58,517 nucleotides of DNA from Clostridia bacterium (GTDB lineage: Bacteria > Bacillota > Clostridia > Oscillospirales > RGIG577), in assembly GCA_017513095.1 (NCBI GenBank), contig JAFWDJ010000001.1:1-58517 (forward strand), read 5' to 3'. The translations under genes and the position numbers were made by a program. The notes beneath the pieces were generated by a model. The model saw nothing but the letters and a program-made list of their open reading frames with translations. It was not told the DNA's origin and did no database searches. Of this stretch, positions 34,882 to 44,969 are shown one piece after another. The stretch's first letter is position 1. The number at the start of each line of letters is the position of its first letter.

Positions 34882-35559
34882 CTAAAAACAGTCGCAAAGG
34901 CAGTCGAGACACATAATGCCCGCGCATATTTCGCAGAAGCCGCAGTCATTCACCGGAGCGCCGCCGCCCGTGCGGAACATGCCCCCCGCGTTATTCATAT
35001 TCTCTATGGCCGACCTGTATTCCGCGTTCCCCGGCTCCATCTGATACGCGCGCGCGTAATTCTCGCGCGCAAGGTCGTACATGCCGCGGCGGTGGTATAT
35101 ATGCCCCATAAGATAATACCACTCGGCGCTTCTTTCGTTTACCGAATTGAGCGCGCGGTACGCGTCGTCGAGGCGTCCCATAGATATAAGCATGCGTATC
35201 TCGGCGTAATCTGTGCCGCCATAGCCCGAGCTGCCGTAGCCGGGGCTGCCGTAGCCGGAGCTGCCGTAGCCGGGGCTGCCGTAGCCGGAGCTGCCGTAGC
35301 CTGAGCCGGAACCGCCGTAGCCCGAGCTGCCGTACGAGCGCGACGAGGACCGTGACTGCGAGCCGTAGCCCGAGGCGCGCTCCTTCGTTATCGTGTCGTA
35401 GGCCTCGTTTATCTCCTTCATCTTTTCCTGCGCAAGGTCGGAAAGCGGATTGTTAGCGTATTTATCGGGATGATACTTTCGTGCAAGATCACGATAGGCC
35501 TGTTTTATTTTTTCGTCGCTGTCGTCCGGCGAAACGCCTAAAACTTTATAAGGGTCCAT
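34882..35559 (-). CDS. DnaJ-domain protein with Gly/Tyr/Ser linker, TPR and Cys-rich tail
   Basis: A 225-residue protein. The J domain (residues 1-63) has YKVLGVSPDDSDEKIKQAYR and the HPD triad (KYHPDKY), so it should stimulate an Hsp70 ATPase. Residues ~66-115 are a GYGSS/GYGSP repeat linker. Residues ~118-190 form TPR-like helices (GRLDDAYRALN, MYDLARENYARAYQMEPGN). The tail holds seven cysteines in NDCGFCEICAGIMCLDCLCDCF-type clusters. AAGGAGAG supports the ATG; a TTG one codon earlier is less likely. The cotranscribed upstream gene encodes a DUF5685 protein, a regular clostridial pairing. Confidence 0.85.
   Translation of the reverse strand: MDPYKVLGVSPDDSDEKIKQAYRDLARKYHPDKYANNPLSDLAQEKMKEINEAYDTITKERASGYGSQSRSSSRSYGSSGYGGSGSGYGSSGYGSPGYGSSGYGSPGYGSSGYGGTDYAEIRMLISMGRLDDAYRALNSVNERSAEWYYLMGHIYHRRGMYDLARENYARAYQMEPGNAEYRSAIENMNNAGGMFRTGGGAPVNDCGFCEICAGIMCLDCLCDCF
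35228..35318 (-). repeat. 30-bp coding repeats in the DnaJ-like gene
   Basis: About three copies of a 30-base unit encoding GYGSSGYGSP, nearly identical at the DNA level. They make the flexible linker and are prone to slippage. Not a CRISPR array: there are no spacers and the frame is kept. Confidence 0.85.
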
Positions 35560-35591
35560 CAAGTCTCTCCTTTAAGTCGGATAAGGGGCGT

Positions 35592-36494
35592 TTATCCCCC
35601 GCGCTCCGTCTTCTTTTTATACTCCTCGGGATAAAGGACCGAAAACTGTTTGCCTGCAAGTCCCATGTTCACGATGTTTTGAAGTACCGCGTCTTCTCTC
35701 GCACAGAAGTCGAGCGATATCGAAAGGTTGTATATGCACTGCGCGAGCGTATAATCGACGTCGCCGCGTATCCTTTCGGAAAACGCCGCCGCGTCCTCAT
35801 CGTCCTTCTTTTCGTATCTGTATACGAGCGGGTTAAAGCCGCCGCTCTCAAGGTCCTCCGCTATATCGTTGTACGCGTCCATTATATAAATCCAGCGGCC
35901 GATGTTCTTCCCTATCTCATAGGCCACTCTCGCGCGCGTCCTGTCCTCTATCCCTGCGGCGCAAACGTCGGCGAGCATGAGAAAAAAGGTCGCCGCGGCC
36001 TCGTCCATATTGGGCGAGCGGGCATCCTCGAGCGCACAAAGCTCATCCATCGCGCGCGCGATGCGCGCGTCCGTCTCCCCGGCGTTTTTCGCGGCGCGCC
36101 TGTGCGAGGGCGCCATTAAAAGCGAAAGAAGCCGCGCGGGAATGTTCTTCGGGAATTTTTTGTCGCGCACGTCGTCCTTTATTTTATGCCAGACGAGCAG
36201 AACGCTTGCGTCGGCGCAGTAATCTATGTATTTCGAGTGACAGTAATGCACCTTTTTAAAGGGATTCATAACGCAGCGCCCCGCCGTCACCCGCACGTCT
36301 TCCGCTCCCGCCGCAGCCATCTGCGAAAGCGCCAGAAAGACGCTGTCATAGCTTAAAAAAAACCGCGAAATACATCCGCAGCGCGCGCCCATCTGCTTAC
36401 AAACACCACAGTAAACGGATTTATAATACTCGTATTCTTTTACTTTAAGCTCGGGCTTATGCGGTAAAACATATCCGAACAATTCCGGCCACAT
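35592..36494 (-). CDS. DUF5685 family protein
   Basis: A 300-residue mainly helical protein opening FGYVLPHKPELKVKEYEYYKSVYCGVCKQMGARCG, the family signature with a CxxC, then RFFLSYDSVFLAL, a second Cys pair region (RCVMNPF-CHSKYIDYCAD) and DAYNDIAEDLESGGFNPL. The acidic DAYND and Asp-rich helices resemble those of polyprenyl synthase-like or metal-binding folds, but the function is unknown. Its neighbour is the DnaJ-like gene. Confidence 0.85.
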   Translation of the reverse strand: MWPELFGYVLPHKPELKVKEYEYYKSVYCGVCKQMGARCGCISRFFLSYDSVFLALSQMAAAGAEDVRVTAGRCVMNPFKKVHYCHSKYIDYCADASVLLVWHKIKDDVRDKKFPKNIPARLLSLLMAPSHRRAAKNAGETDARIARAMDELCALEDARSPNMDEAAATFFLMLADVCAAGIEDRTRARVAYEIGKNIGRWIYIMDAYNDIAEDLESGGFNPLVYRYEKKDDEDAAAFSERIRGDVDYTLAQCIYNLSISLDFCAREDAVLQNIVNMGLAGKQFSVLYPEEYKKKTERGG

Positions 36495-36859
36495 CCATTT
36501 ACAGATTGATAGAGATTAAAAAAATCTCTCTTTCATAGTAAACCAAAACCGCCCCGTTTTCAATAATAATCATATAAATTAACACTAAGTTTATAATTTT
36601 GTAAAGATGTGCCGAAATCGATCGTTTGAACCGTAGCAAAATAATTCGTTAAGGGCTTTAGGGGTTGTGGAATAGTCGATTGTGGGACTTGATGTCGTCG
36701 AGAAACATAACCCTATCAGGCTAATTAGATAGATTTTTATATTAGTATTAGCTTAGAATTATAAACAATAAAAAGGTATAATTACAATTTAAAAGTTGTT
36801 CTCAGATAAAAAACTGAGAACAACTTGAAATAATTCTTGTTTTCGAAAAGAAGCGTTGA
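36495..36859. other. 365-bp AT-rich intergenic stretch
   Basis: Between the DUF5685 start and the broken lipoprotein gene. Apart from a terminator at its left-hand gene end I see no gene, RNA or promoter of good quality. It belongs to a segment clearly richer in A and T than both flanks. Confidence 0.6.
36790..36826 (-). terminator. terminator after the lipoprotein gene
   Basis: Perfect 13-bp stem AAGTTGTTCTCAG/CTGAGAACAACTT with an 8-base loop; the minus-strand tail is TTAAATTG after the stem's own TT. It lies about 34 bases beyond the stop. Confidence 0.82.
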
Positions 36860-37669
36860 CTAGTCAAGTTTTGTAAGTGCTTCTACAATATTTGCTTCCA
36901 TCTCCTTCTGCTGTGTGGCAGTTAATGAATCCGATGTTCGAATTAAACAAGTGCCAATTACTTTATGAGATCCAGATGCAAATACGGTTCCGTCAAATGT
37001 GGCAAGATACATTTCTCTTGATATAGCTTCTTCTGCGGTACTATATACTTCAACACTGCCGCCACCAGTTGTTCCTGCCTCAATTATGTCATTATCAAGA
37101 TAGGTATGATCTACAAGAGGACTAGAGAAATACACTTGAGCGGTATATCCGCCTTGCTTATGCAAATTCCCATTAGGATCATGATCTTCAGTCGCTGCTG
37201 CAATTCCGTTAATATTTGGCACTTCCTCCAGACACTTTATAACATATGCTTCTGAAGGTGAAGTAACGAGTTCACATTTTTTTATACTTGTCTCTAGAGC
37301 AACAGAAGCCTCGTTAAGAATTTGAGCTTGTTCTACATAGCTGATAGTTTTTAATTCTTATGTAGCAGCAGTAAACTCGTCAACGCCCTTTAGTTTTTCA
37401 GGGATTTGAAACTCAATTGCAGATGCGTCGGCGATTACAGTTTGAAGCGCAGGTTTCAGTTCGGGATCCAAAGCAGGTCTTTCATCGTCGACGATAGCTT
37501 GCGCTTTATTAATACTATCATTAACAGTTTCCAATTCACTCTGAATTCGAGTCGCTTCTGTGTTAAATGCTTCTTCTGCTGCAACTTCTTCTTCCGATTT
37601 TGAACATCCCGTAAAAATAATTCCTGCTGAAATCATAAACACTAGTAATATAAGTATTATTCTTCTCAT
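36860..37669 (-). pseudogene. EbhA-like lipoprotein interrupted by one in-frame TAA
   Basis: The frame starts at an ATG behind AGGAGG and encodes a lipoprotein signal (MRRIILILLVFMISAGIIFTGC, lipobox FTGC), then a helical region (IQSELETVNDSINKAQAIV). After DEFTAAT a TAA codon (37360-37358) stops it at residue 103. The same frame then runs on without shift for 165 codons (ELKTISYVEQAQILNEA ... QGGYTAQVYFSS ... SGSHKVIGTCLIRTSDSLTATQQKEMEANIVEAL) to a second TAA. Both parts together match a ~270-residue lipoprotein family I recall as EbhA-like. A single G to T change in a GAA codon would explain the stop. Restart at an internal GTG (37222) or a sequencing error cannot be excluded. Confidence 0.75.
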
Positions 37670-37746
37670 GAGATCCTCCTTGTTTACTTTAGCATAATAT
37701 ATTATATATAATAAAATATTTTGTAGATATTTGTCATGCTTTGGCA

Positions 37747-37772
37747 TATCGGCGCACAAAAGTGCGCCGATA
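37747..37772. terminator. stem-loop between MerR gene and lipoprotein gene
   Basis: Perfect 11-bp stem TATCGGCGCAC/GTGCGCCGATA with an AAAA loop, about 30 bases after the MerR-type gene's stop. Neither strand has a good T tract, so termination is uncertain. Confidence 0.5.
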
Positions 37773-37803
37773 AATCACGTGAGTATTCTTCTGCCGCCGG
37801 GGA

Positions 37804-38646
37804 TCACCGCCCGTAAAATGCGGCTATCGCTTCTTTCAGGTACTCCGAAAAGCCTTCGCCGTATTTTTTGTCGGCGGCAGCCCTTACGGGTCCGTCCGCG
37901 TGGGAGCGGGCAAGACTCATCATCATTTCCTTTTCGTCCTTCGGCTGAAGAAGCTGTTTTAAAACGAATCCGTATTCCCCGATCAGCGCGCGGATCTCAA
38001 AGCTGTCAACGTCGAGGCCGCGTTTTTCATTCAGACGTTCGAGGACGCCGTCTATGCGCTTTTGACAGCTTTTTTCGATTTCCTCGGCCAATCCTTTATT
38101 CGACGCATCGGAAAACGCGTCCTTGTCGCCGTACCATTCGACTATCTTTGCGAGCTGCTTTTGGACCTTATTTGAGCCCGCCGCTTTAATATAATGTTCG
38201 CGCCATTTTTCCCGCGACCCGAACTCCCGTAAGGCCGCTTCCTTCATCGCGTCGGGCATGTGTTCAAACAACACGTCAAAAAGCCCGGCCGTATTTTCCC
38301 TGTCGAAAACCGTAAAGTCCATTTCTGCTCCTTTCAATGCGGCGTCGATGCTGTCGATCAATCGCTCAAGGCGTTCCTTTTCCTCCTGCAGCATCTTTTT
38401 TTGCATTCTCAAAATATTATTTTTGTCAAGAGCAGGGTCGTTTATGATTTTCTTTATCAGATCGAGGTGAATGCCCATCTGACGAAAATAAAGTATCTGA
38501 CGCAGCTTTTCCAAAGCGCTCTCGTCGTACAGCCTGTATCCCGCTTCGCTTTTTTCGGTCGGTGCGAATAACCCTATTTCGTCATAGTATCTGAGTGTCC
38601 GTGCACTGACGCCCGTCAAGTGCGACATTTCCTTTACAGTCATCAT
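37804..38646 (-). CDS. MerR family regulator with TipAS-type effector domain
   Basis: A 280-residue regulator. The N-terminal winged HTH (MTVKEMSHLTGVSARTLRYYDEIGLFAP, then GYRLYDESALEKLRQILYFRQMGI) is classic MerR, followed by a long coiled coil (MQKKMLQEEKERLERLIDSIDAAL) and a C-terminal TipAS antibiotic-binding-like domain (FGSREKWREHYIKAA, VEWYGDKDAF, YGEGFSEYLKEAI). Such regulators bind thiopeptides or other drugs and activate efflux. The ATG of MMTVKE is seven bases after GGAGGAG. No transport gene is adjacent in this orientation. Confidence 0.88.
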   Translation of the reverse strand: MMTVKEMSHLTGVSARTLRYYDEIGLFAPTEKSEAGYRLYDESALEKLRQILYFRQMGIHLDLIKKIINDPALDKNNILRMQKKMLQEEKERLERLIDSIDAALKGAEMDFTVFDRENTAGLFDVLFEHMPDAMKEAALREFGSREKWREHYIKAAGSNKVQKQLAKIVEWYGDKDAFSDASNKGLAEEIEKSCQKRIDGVLERLNEKRGLDVDSFEIRALIGEYGFVLKQLLQPKDEKEMMMSLARSHADGPVRAAADKKYGEGFSEYLKEAIAAFYGR

Positions 38647-38715
38647 ATCGAAACTCCTCCCGTCTCCCGACGACAATACTATAAGGCTTTACGCCGCGTT
38701 AAGGTCAATAGCAAA

Positions 38716-41544
38716 TCACGATTTTTTTAATCTTTTTTTAAGATACTGCCCCGTGTACGACTCCTCGCAGAGCGCGACCTCCTCGGGCGTGCCCGACGCG
38801 ACCACCGTTCCACCGCGGTCGCCTCCCTCTGGCCCCATGTCGATGATATGATCGGCCGTTTTTATAACGTCGAGGTTGTGCTCGATGACTATAACGGTAT
38901 TGCCCGCGTCCGCGAACGCGTTAAGTACGTTTATAAGTCGGTGTACGTCGTAGGTGTGAAGGCCCGTCGTGGGCTCGTCGAGGATGTATACAGTGCTCCC
39001 CGTACTCTTCTTTGAAAGCTCCGTCGCAAGCTTTACGCGCTGCGCCTCGCCGCCCGAAAGCGTCGTCGAGGGCTGGCCGAGCTTTATATAGTCAAGTCCG
39101 ACGTCGGAGAGCGTCTTGATCTTTCGCCGAATGCGCGGAACGCTGTCGAAGAACTCCATCGCCTCCGCAACAGTCATGTTCAGCACGTCGTTTATGTTTT
39201 TGCCCTTGTATTTTACCTCGAGCGTCTCGCGGTTATAGCGCTTGCCCTTGCAGACCTCGCAGTCGACGTATACGTCGGGCAAAAAGTGCATCTCTATCTT
39301 TATAATGCCGTCGCCCGTGCAGGCCTCGCAGCGGCCGCCCTTTATGTTGAACGAAAAGCGTCCCGACGAATAGCCGCGAAGCTTCGCTTCATTCGTCTGC
39401 GCGAATATGTTTCGTATATCCGTGAAAACGCCCGTATACGTCGCGGGATTTGAGCGCGGCGTGCGCCCTATGGGCGACTGGTCGATGTTTATCACCTTGT
39501 CTATGTTTTCAATGCCGAGGATGGCGTCGCAGTCGCCGCCTCTCGATTTTGCGCCGTTCACCTTTGCGGCAAGCGTTTTGTAGAGCACCTCGTTTATAAG
39601 CGACGACTTGCCGGAGCCCGAAACGCCCGTGACACATACGAATTTGCCCAATGGTATATCCACGTCGATATTTTTAAGGTTGTTCTGACGCGCGCCCTTT
39701 ACGGTAAGCTTTTTGCCGCTTCCGGCACGTCTCTTTTCGGGCACGGGGATAGCCTTTCGCCCCGACAGGTACTGACCCGTTATGGAATCCTCCGCGGCCA
39801 TTATATCCTCCGGCGTGCCCTGCGCCACGATATAGCCGCCGTGGACGCCCGCGCCGGGGCCTACGTCGATTATATGGTCGGCTGAGCGCATCGTGTCCTC
39901 GTCGTGCTCCACGACGATAAGCGTGTTGCCGAGGTCGCGAAGCGACTTCAAGGCGGCAAGCAGCTTGTCGTTGTCGCGCTGGTGAAGGCCGATGCTCGGC
40001 TCGTCGAGGATATAAAGAACGCCCATGAGCGACGAGCCTATCTGCGTCGCGAGGCGTATGCGCTGGCTCTCGCCGCCCGAAAGCGTGCCCGACGAGCGCG
40101 AAAGCGTGAGATACTCAAGCCCCACGTTCTTAAGAAAGCCGAGGCGCGCGGTTATCTCCTTTAAGATAAGGCGCGCTATGTCGCGCTCCTTTTTATTGAG
40201 TGAAAGATGCTCTATAAAATCGAGCTCGTCGGTTATCGACATGTCGCAGAACTGCGCGATGTTCGCATCTCCCACCGTAACGGCCAGCACCTCGTCCTTT
40301 AATCGCTTTCCGTGGCAGTCAGGGCATAAGTTGTTGCCCATCGACGACTCTATCTCGGCGCGCATCCAGTTGCTGCTCGTCTCCTTGTAGCGGCGCTCCA
40401 GGTTGTTTACGATGCCCTCGAACGCGCTCTCGTACGTGCCGGAGCCGTAGGCCCTTTTATAGCTTATTTTAAGGCGCCTGCCTCCCGTGCCGTATAAAAG
40501 CACGTCGAGCGCCTCTTTCGGAAGGTCTTTTACCGGCGTGTCGAGCGTAAAGCCGTATTCCTTCGCAAGGGCGTTGTAATACATTGCGGCTACGGTGGTG
40601 CCGTCGAAAACGGACCAGCCGCTCGCGTGGATCGCGCCCTCGTTTATGCTTTTCGTTTTGTCGGGGATTATAAGGTCGGGATCGACCTTCATAAGGATGC
40701 CGAGTCCCCCGCACGTCGGGCACGCGCCGAACGGGCTGTTGAACGAGAAGCTGCGCGGCGCGAAGTCCTCGATGCTTATCTGGCAGTCGGGACAGGCGTA
40801 ATTCTGCGAAAAGATAACGTCCTCGTCGCCTATCTGCGCCATCATCGTGCCCTCGGCAAGCGAAAGCGCCGTCTCCGACGAATCGGTGAGCCGCTTCTGT
40901 ATGCCGCTTTTAATAATCAGTCTGTCTATAACTATCTCTATCGAGTGTTTTTTCGTTTTTTCAAGCTCTATCGTATCGTTTACGTCGTATACTATGCCGT
41001 CGACGCGGACGCGCACGAAGCCTTTTTTCTTCGCGTCGGCGAGGGTCTTTTTATGCTCGCCCTTCTTTTGGCGCACGACGGGCGCCATTATCATTATCTT
41101 CGTGCCCTCGGGATAATCCATTATGGAGTCGACTATCTGGTCTATCGACTGCTGCGATATCGGCTTGTGGCACTTGGGACAGTGCGGTATGCCGATGTTC
41201 GCGTACAAAAGACGAAGATAGTCGTAGATTTCCGTGACCGTGCCCACGGTGGAGCGCGGATTCTTCGACGTAGTCTTCTGGTCTATCGATACCGCGGGCG
41301 AAAGCCCCTCAATTGATTCGACGTCGGGCTTTTTCATCTGCCCCAAAAACTGGCGCGCATAGGCGGAAAGCGACTCGACGTAACGCCGCTGTCCCTCCGC
41401 AAATATCGTATCAAACGCAAGCGAGGACTTTCCTGAGCCGGAAAGTCCCGTAAGCACTACAAGCTTGTCGCGCGGTATGGATACGTCTATATTCTTTAAG
41501 TTATTCTCGTTGGCGCCCTTTATCGTTATAAAATCCTTTGACAT
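38716..41544 (-). CDS. uvrA: excinuclease ABC subunit A
   Basis: A 942-residue protein of normal length with two ABC modules. Walker A motifs are [12 protein letters not shown] near residue 32 and [12 protein letters not shown] near residue 640; ABC signatures LSGGESQR and LSGGEAQR; zinc modules CPxC-(x)n-CPTC and CEACTGDG...CEVCKGKRY. It scans for DNA lesions together with UvrB in nucleotide excision repair. It follows uvrB by 12 bases behind GGAGG. Confidence 0.97.
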   Translation of the reverse strand: MSKDFITIKGANENNLKNIDVSIPRDKLVVLTGLSGSGKSSLAFDTIFAEGQRRYVESLSAYARQFLGQMKKPDVESIEGLSPAVSIDQKTTSKNPRSTVGTVTEIYDYLRLLYANIGIPHCPKCHKPISQQSIDQIVDSIMDYPEGTKIMIMAPVVRQKKGEHKKTLADAKKKGFVRVRVDGIVYDVNDTIELEKTKKHSIEIVIDRLIIKSGIQKRLTDSSETALSLAEGTMMAQIGDEDVIFSQNYACPDCQISIEDFAPRSFSFNSPFGACPTCGGLGILMKVDPDLIIPDKTKSINEGAIHASGWSVFDGTTVAAMYYNALAKEYGFTLDTPVKDLPKEALDVLLYGTGGRRLKISYKRAYGSGTYESAFEGIVNNLERRYKETSSNWMRAEIESSMGNNLCPDCHGKRLKDEVLAVTVGDANIAQFCDMSITDELDFIEHLSLNKKERDIARLILKEITARLGFLKNVGLEYLTLSRSSGTLSGGESQRIRLATQIGSSLMGVLYILDEPSIGLHQRDNDKLLAALKSLRDLGNTLIVVEHDEDTMRSADHIIDVGPGAGVHGGYIVAQGTPEDIMAAEDSITGQYLSGRKAIPVPEKRRAGSGKKLTVKGARQNNLKNIDVDIPLGKFVCVTGVSGSGKSSLINEVLYKTLAAKVNGAKSRGGDCDAILGIENIDKVINIDQSPIGRTPRSNPATYTGVFTDIRNIFAQTNEAKLRGYSSGRFSFNIKGGRCEACTGDGIIKIEMHFLPDVYVDCEVCKGKRYNRETLEVKYKGKNINDVLNMTVAEAMEFFDSVPRIRRKIKTLSDVGLDYIKLGQPSTTLSGGEAQRVKLATELSKKSTGSTVYILDEPTTGLHTYDVHRLINVLNAFADAGNTVIVIEHNLDVIKTADHIIDMGPEGGDRGGTVVASGTPEEVALCEESYTGQYLKKRLKKS

Positions 41545-41556
41545 GTATGCCTCCGA

Positions 41557-43515
41557 TCACTTGCCTGCCTGAAGCTCCTTTATTTTGTCGCGAAGCTGGG
41601 CCGCGTATTCAAACTCCAGCATACGCGCCGCCTCGCGCATATCGGCGGAGAGCTTTCTTATAAGCTCCTCGCGCTCGCGGCGGTTCATCTTCTTCGCGGA
41701 CGAAAGAACGTCCTCCTTACGCGATATCTGAAGTATTTCGCTTACGCCCTTCTTTATCGTTTTGGGCGTTATATTGTTTGCCTTGTTGTACTCGCTTTGT
41801 ATGCGTCTGCGCCTGTTCGTTTCGTCTATCGCGACGCGCATCGAATCCGTTACAGTGTCAGCGTACATTATGACCTTGCCCGACGCGTTGCGCGCGGCGC
41901 GGCCTATCGTCTGTATGAGCGACGTTTCGGAGCGCAGAAAGCCCTGCTTGTCGGCGTCGAGTATGGCGACGAGCGAGCATTCGGGTATGTCAAGGCCTTC
42001 TCTTAAAAGGTTTATGCCCACGAGCACGTCAAACTCACCCAAACGAAGATCGCGCACTATCTCCATGCGCTCTATCGTGTCGATGTCGGAGTGAAGATAG
42101 CGCACCCTGATGCCGTCCTGCTCCAGGTATTCCGTAAGGTCCTCCGCCATCTTCTTTGTAAGCGTAGTCACAAGTACGCGCTCGTCCTTTGCGGCGCGTA
42201 TGCTTATCTCGTTTTTTAGGTCGTCTATCTGGCCGTCCACGGGGCGCACGTCAATTTCGGGGTCCAAAAGCCCCGTGGGGCGTATTATCTGCTCCGCAAT
42301 ATTCACCGAGCGGCTTCGCTCGTATTCGGCGGGAGTGGCGCTGCAGTATATTATCTGATTCGTCATGCCTTCAAATTCCCTGAAATTAAGCGGTCTGTTG
42401 TCGAGCGCTGACGGAAGCCTGAAGCCGTATTCGACAAGGCGCTCCTTTCGGGAGCGGTCGCCCTCGTACATGCCGCGCACCTGCGGTATAGTAACGTGCG
42501 ACTCGTCTATGAACATGAGATAATCCTTCGGAAAATAGTCGAGCAGCGTATACGGCCTTGAGCCTGGCGGTCTGCCGTTTAAATAGCGCGAATAATTCTC
42601 AATGCCCTTGCAGAAGCCTGTCTCACGAAGCATCTCGCAGTCGTAGCGTGTGCGCTCGCGTATGCGCTGCGCCTCGATGAGCCGCCCGCGTCCCTCGAAG
42701 TATTTTACGCGCTCCTCCATGTCGGCCTCGATCTGCTCGACGGCCGCGTTTAGCTTGTCCTTCGTAGTAACGTAATGCGACGCGGGATATATCGAAACGT
42801 GCTCCAGCGTGGCCTTTACCTCGCCCGTAAGGACGTGTATTTCACAAATACGGTCTATCTCATCACCGAAGAATTCAACGCGCACAGCCAATTCCTGCGC
42901 GTTTGAGAGAAAGATTTCTACGACGTCTCCCCTCACGCGGAACTTGTTTCTCACGAAGTTAAGATCGTTTCGCTCGTAATGTATCGAAACGAGCCGCCTA
43001 AGCAGCGCGTCCCGCTCCATTGTCATGCCGGGACGCAGAGAGATGACGAGGTTTTTGTAGTCGATGGGGTCGCCGATGTTGTAAATGCACGACACGCTGC
43101 TTACTATAACGACGTCGCGCCGCTCAAAGAGCGCGGACGTGGCCGAGTGGCGCAGTCGGTCTATCTCGTCGTTTATCTGCGAGTCCTTCTCGATATACGT
43201 GTCCGTCGAAGGGATATAAGCCTCCGGCTGATAATAGTCGTAATAGCTTACGAAGTATTCGACGGCGTTTGATTTGAATATCTCCTTAAACTCGCTGCAA
43301 AGCTGGGCCGCGAGCGTTTTATTGTGAGCGAGCACAATGGTCGGCCTGCCGACTTTGGCGATGATATTGGCCATCGTGAACGTCTTGCCCGAGCCCGTAA
43401 CGCCGTAGAGCACCTGCTCGCGCGCGCCCGAAAGCACGCCGTTCGAGAGCGTTTCGATGGCCTTCGGCTGGTCGCCCGTCGGCTTATATGTGCTGTCAAT
43501 TCTGAATTTTCCCAT
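41557..43515 (-). CDS. uvrB: excinuclease ABC subunit B
   Basis: A 652-residue helicase-like protein. Walker A is [13 protein letters not shown]; the damage-probing beta-hairpin region is [25 protein letters not shown]; motif II is MFIDESH; the C-terminal UVR domain ([16 protein letters not shown]) binds UvrC. The ribosome site is weak (GGTGAAG). UvrC is not in the window. Confidence 0.97.
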   Translation of the reverse strand: MGKFRIDSTYKPTGDQPKAIETLSNGVLSGAREQVLYGVTGSGKTFTMANIIAKVGRPTIVLAHNKTLAAQLCSEFKEIFKSNAVEYFVSYYDYYQPEAYIPSTDTYIEKDSQINDEIDRLRHSATSALFERRDVVIVSSVSCIYNIGDPIDYKNLVISLRPGMTMERDALLRRLVSIHYERNDLNFVRNKFRVRGDVVEIFLSNAQELAVRVEFFGDEIDRICEIHVLTGEVKATLEHVSIYPASHYVTTKDKLNAAVEQIEADMEERVKYFEGRGRLIEAQRIRERTRYDCEMLRETGFCKGIENYSRYLNGRPPGSRPYTLLDYFPKDYLMFIDESHVTIPQVRGMYEGDRSRKERLVEYGFRLPSALDNRPLNFREFEGMTNQIIYCSATPAEYERSRSVNIAEQIIRPTGLLDPEIDVRPVDGQIDDLKNEISIRAAKDERVLVTTLTKKMAEDLTEYLEQDGIRVRYLHSDIDTIERMEIVRDLRLGEFDVLVGINLLREGLDIPECSLVAILDADKQGFLRSETSLIQTIGRAARNASGKVIMYADTVTDSMRVAIDETNRRRRIQSEYNKANNITPKTIKKGVSEILQISRKEDVLSSAKKMNRREREELIRKLSADMREAARMLEFEYAAQLRDKIKELQAGK

Positions 43516-43529
43516 CGGACTTCACCAAA

Positions 43530-44204
43530 TTACAGATTATACGCGCGTCTGCTCTGAAAGAGACTTACAAAGTCGCCGTCCGCTACTATGATGTGATCGA
43601 GCAGGTCAACGGAGATGCTTTTTAGTACCTCCTGTATCCTTCTCGTGGTTATTACGTCCTGTTCGCTGGGCAGAGCCAGCCCGTCGGGATGATTATGCGC
43701 TAAAACCACCGCCGACGCCTTTGAAAGTATCACCGTTTCGACAAGCTTTCGTATATTTATATCCACCGAGTTGAAGTTGCCCTCAAAGAGGTCGTAAGTG
43801 GCGATAAGCTTGCCCTTCGAATCAATAGCCATCATTCGCACGATTTCGTTCTTTTCGCCCATATACGAGTGAACGAGATACTTCGCGGCGTCGGACAACT
43901 CGTTTATTATCGTGCCGGGCTTCGTTTTTACGTCCATATACCGCCTGTAAAGCGGCAGAAGCATCGTAATAAGCGCGGCGGAATTCTCAGTTATGCCGTT
44001 GACCGTTATAAGATCGTCAAATTCGGCTTCGAGAACGTTCGCGATGTTGCCGTATTTGCTTAACAGCTCATGCGCAATGGGATTTGTATCGCGTCTCGGC
44101 ACGGAGTAAAACAAAAGCAGCTCCAATATATTTATCTCAGAAAAATGATCAAGCCCTTCCTTTTTAAAGCGGGCTTTCATTCGCTCGCGGTGACCTTCAT
44201 GCAT
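43530..44204 (-). CDS. radC: RadC family JAMM-domain protein
   Basis: A 224-residue protein: N-terminal helix-hairpin-helix part (HGHRERMKARF-like start, then PRRDTNPIAHELLSKYG) and the MPN/JAMM domain with AHNHPDGLALPSEQD, whose two His and Asp/Glu make up a metal site. The old name (DNA repair) is not supported by later work on other bacteria; the function is open. The ATG was placed at MHEGHRE, since longer starts would run into pyrE. Confidence 0.9.
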   Translation of the reverse strand: MHEGHRERMKARFKKEGLDHFSEINILELLLFYSVPRRDTNPIAHELLSKYGNIANVLEAEFDDLITVNGITENSAALITMLLPLYRRYMDVKTKPGTIINELSDAAKYLVHSYMGEKNEIVRMMAIDSKGKLIATYDLFEGNFNSVDINIRKLVETVILSKASAVVLAHNHPDGLALPSEQDVITTRRIQEVLKSISVDLLDHIIVADGDFVSLFQSRRAYNL

Positions 44205-44224
44205 AATCTTCGCCTCTGCGCGTT

Positions 44225-44809
44225 TTATTTTGTGGGTAACTTCTTGCTGCCGGGCTTTACAATCGGCATACCTGCCTTGCAAAGCGGGCATTCGTCGGCT
44301 TCGAACGCCTCTATCTCGATTGAAAGCACGGATTTGAACGGCACGCCGAAGTCGATCTTGCCGCCGGTGCGGTCTGCGATGGCGCCTACGCCCGCAACAA
44401 CGCCGCCCGCGTCGCGCACTATTTTCATGACTTCCTTTACGGAGCCGCCCGTCGTTACAACGTCCTCGACTACAAGCACGCGCTGCCCCTTCTCAATCGT
44501 AAAGCCGCGTCTTAACGTCATAACGCCGTCAACGCGCTCCGCAAAGAAATTGGGAACGTCCAGATGCCTTGAAACCTCGTACGCCATCTGTATCGCGCCG
44601 AGCGCGGGGCCTATTACAAGGTCGATTTTATCGTCGATGAACTGATCCGCCAGGTCGCTGCAGAACAGCTCGGCGTATTTCGTGTTCTGGAAAATCTTCG
44701 CGCACTGCAGATATCTTGCGCTGTGCTTGCCCGATGTGAGCAGAAAATGTCCTTCCCACAGCGAACCCACTTCTCTCATAAGCTCCAAAGCCTTTTCCTT
44801 GCTCAGCAT
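44225..44809 (-). CDS. pyrE: orotate phosphoribosyltransferase
   Basis: A 194-residue type I phosphoribosyltransferase with the PRPP loop VLVVEDVVTTGGS and SGKHSARYLQCAKIF near the N-terminus. It joins orotate and PRPP to OMP in pyrimidine synthesis. The C-terminal CPLCKAGMPIVKPGSKK, with a CxxC, is common in the longer clostridial PyrE. GGAGGG precedes the ATG. It heads the pyrE-radC-uvrB-uvrA run. Confidence 0.95.
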   Translation of the reverse strand: MLSKEKALELMREVGSLWEGHFLLTSGKHSARYLQCAKIFQNTKYAELFCSDLADQFIDDKIDLVIGPALGAIQMAYEVSRHLDVPNFFAERVDGVMTLRRGFTIEKGQRVLVVEDVVTTGGSVKEVMKIVRDAGGVVAGVGAIADRTGGKIDFGVPFKSVLSIEIEAFEADECPLCKAGMPIVKPGSKKLPTK

Positions 44810-44969
44810 ATATATCCCTCCGTATGTTTTATAATTAAATGCTTATATATTCAGTATAACAGAACAATAAAGGCAGTTCAACATAAAAAATATGCGCCGT
44901 TTTGCCGGAATAAAGACAAGACGCGCGTTTATGTGGTATTATATAATAAACTAAAACGGAGGCGCGCGC

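Noticed and set aside
37358-37360. Programmed recoding (selenocysteine or pyrrolysine) at the internal stop of the lipoprotein gene
   Set aside because: The codon is TAA, used by neither system, and no SECIS-like hairpin follows.
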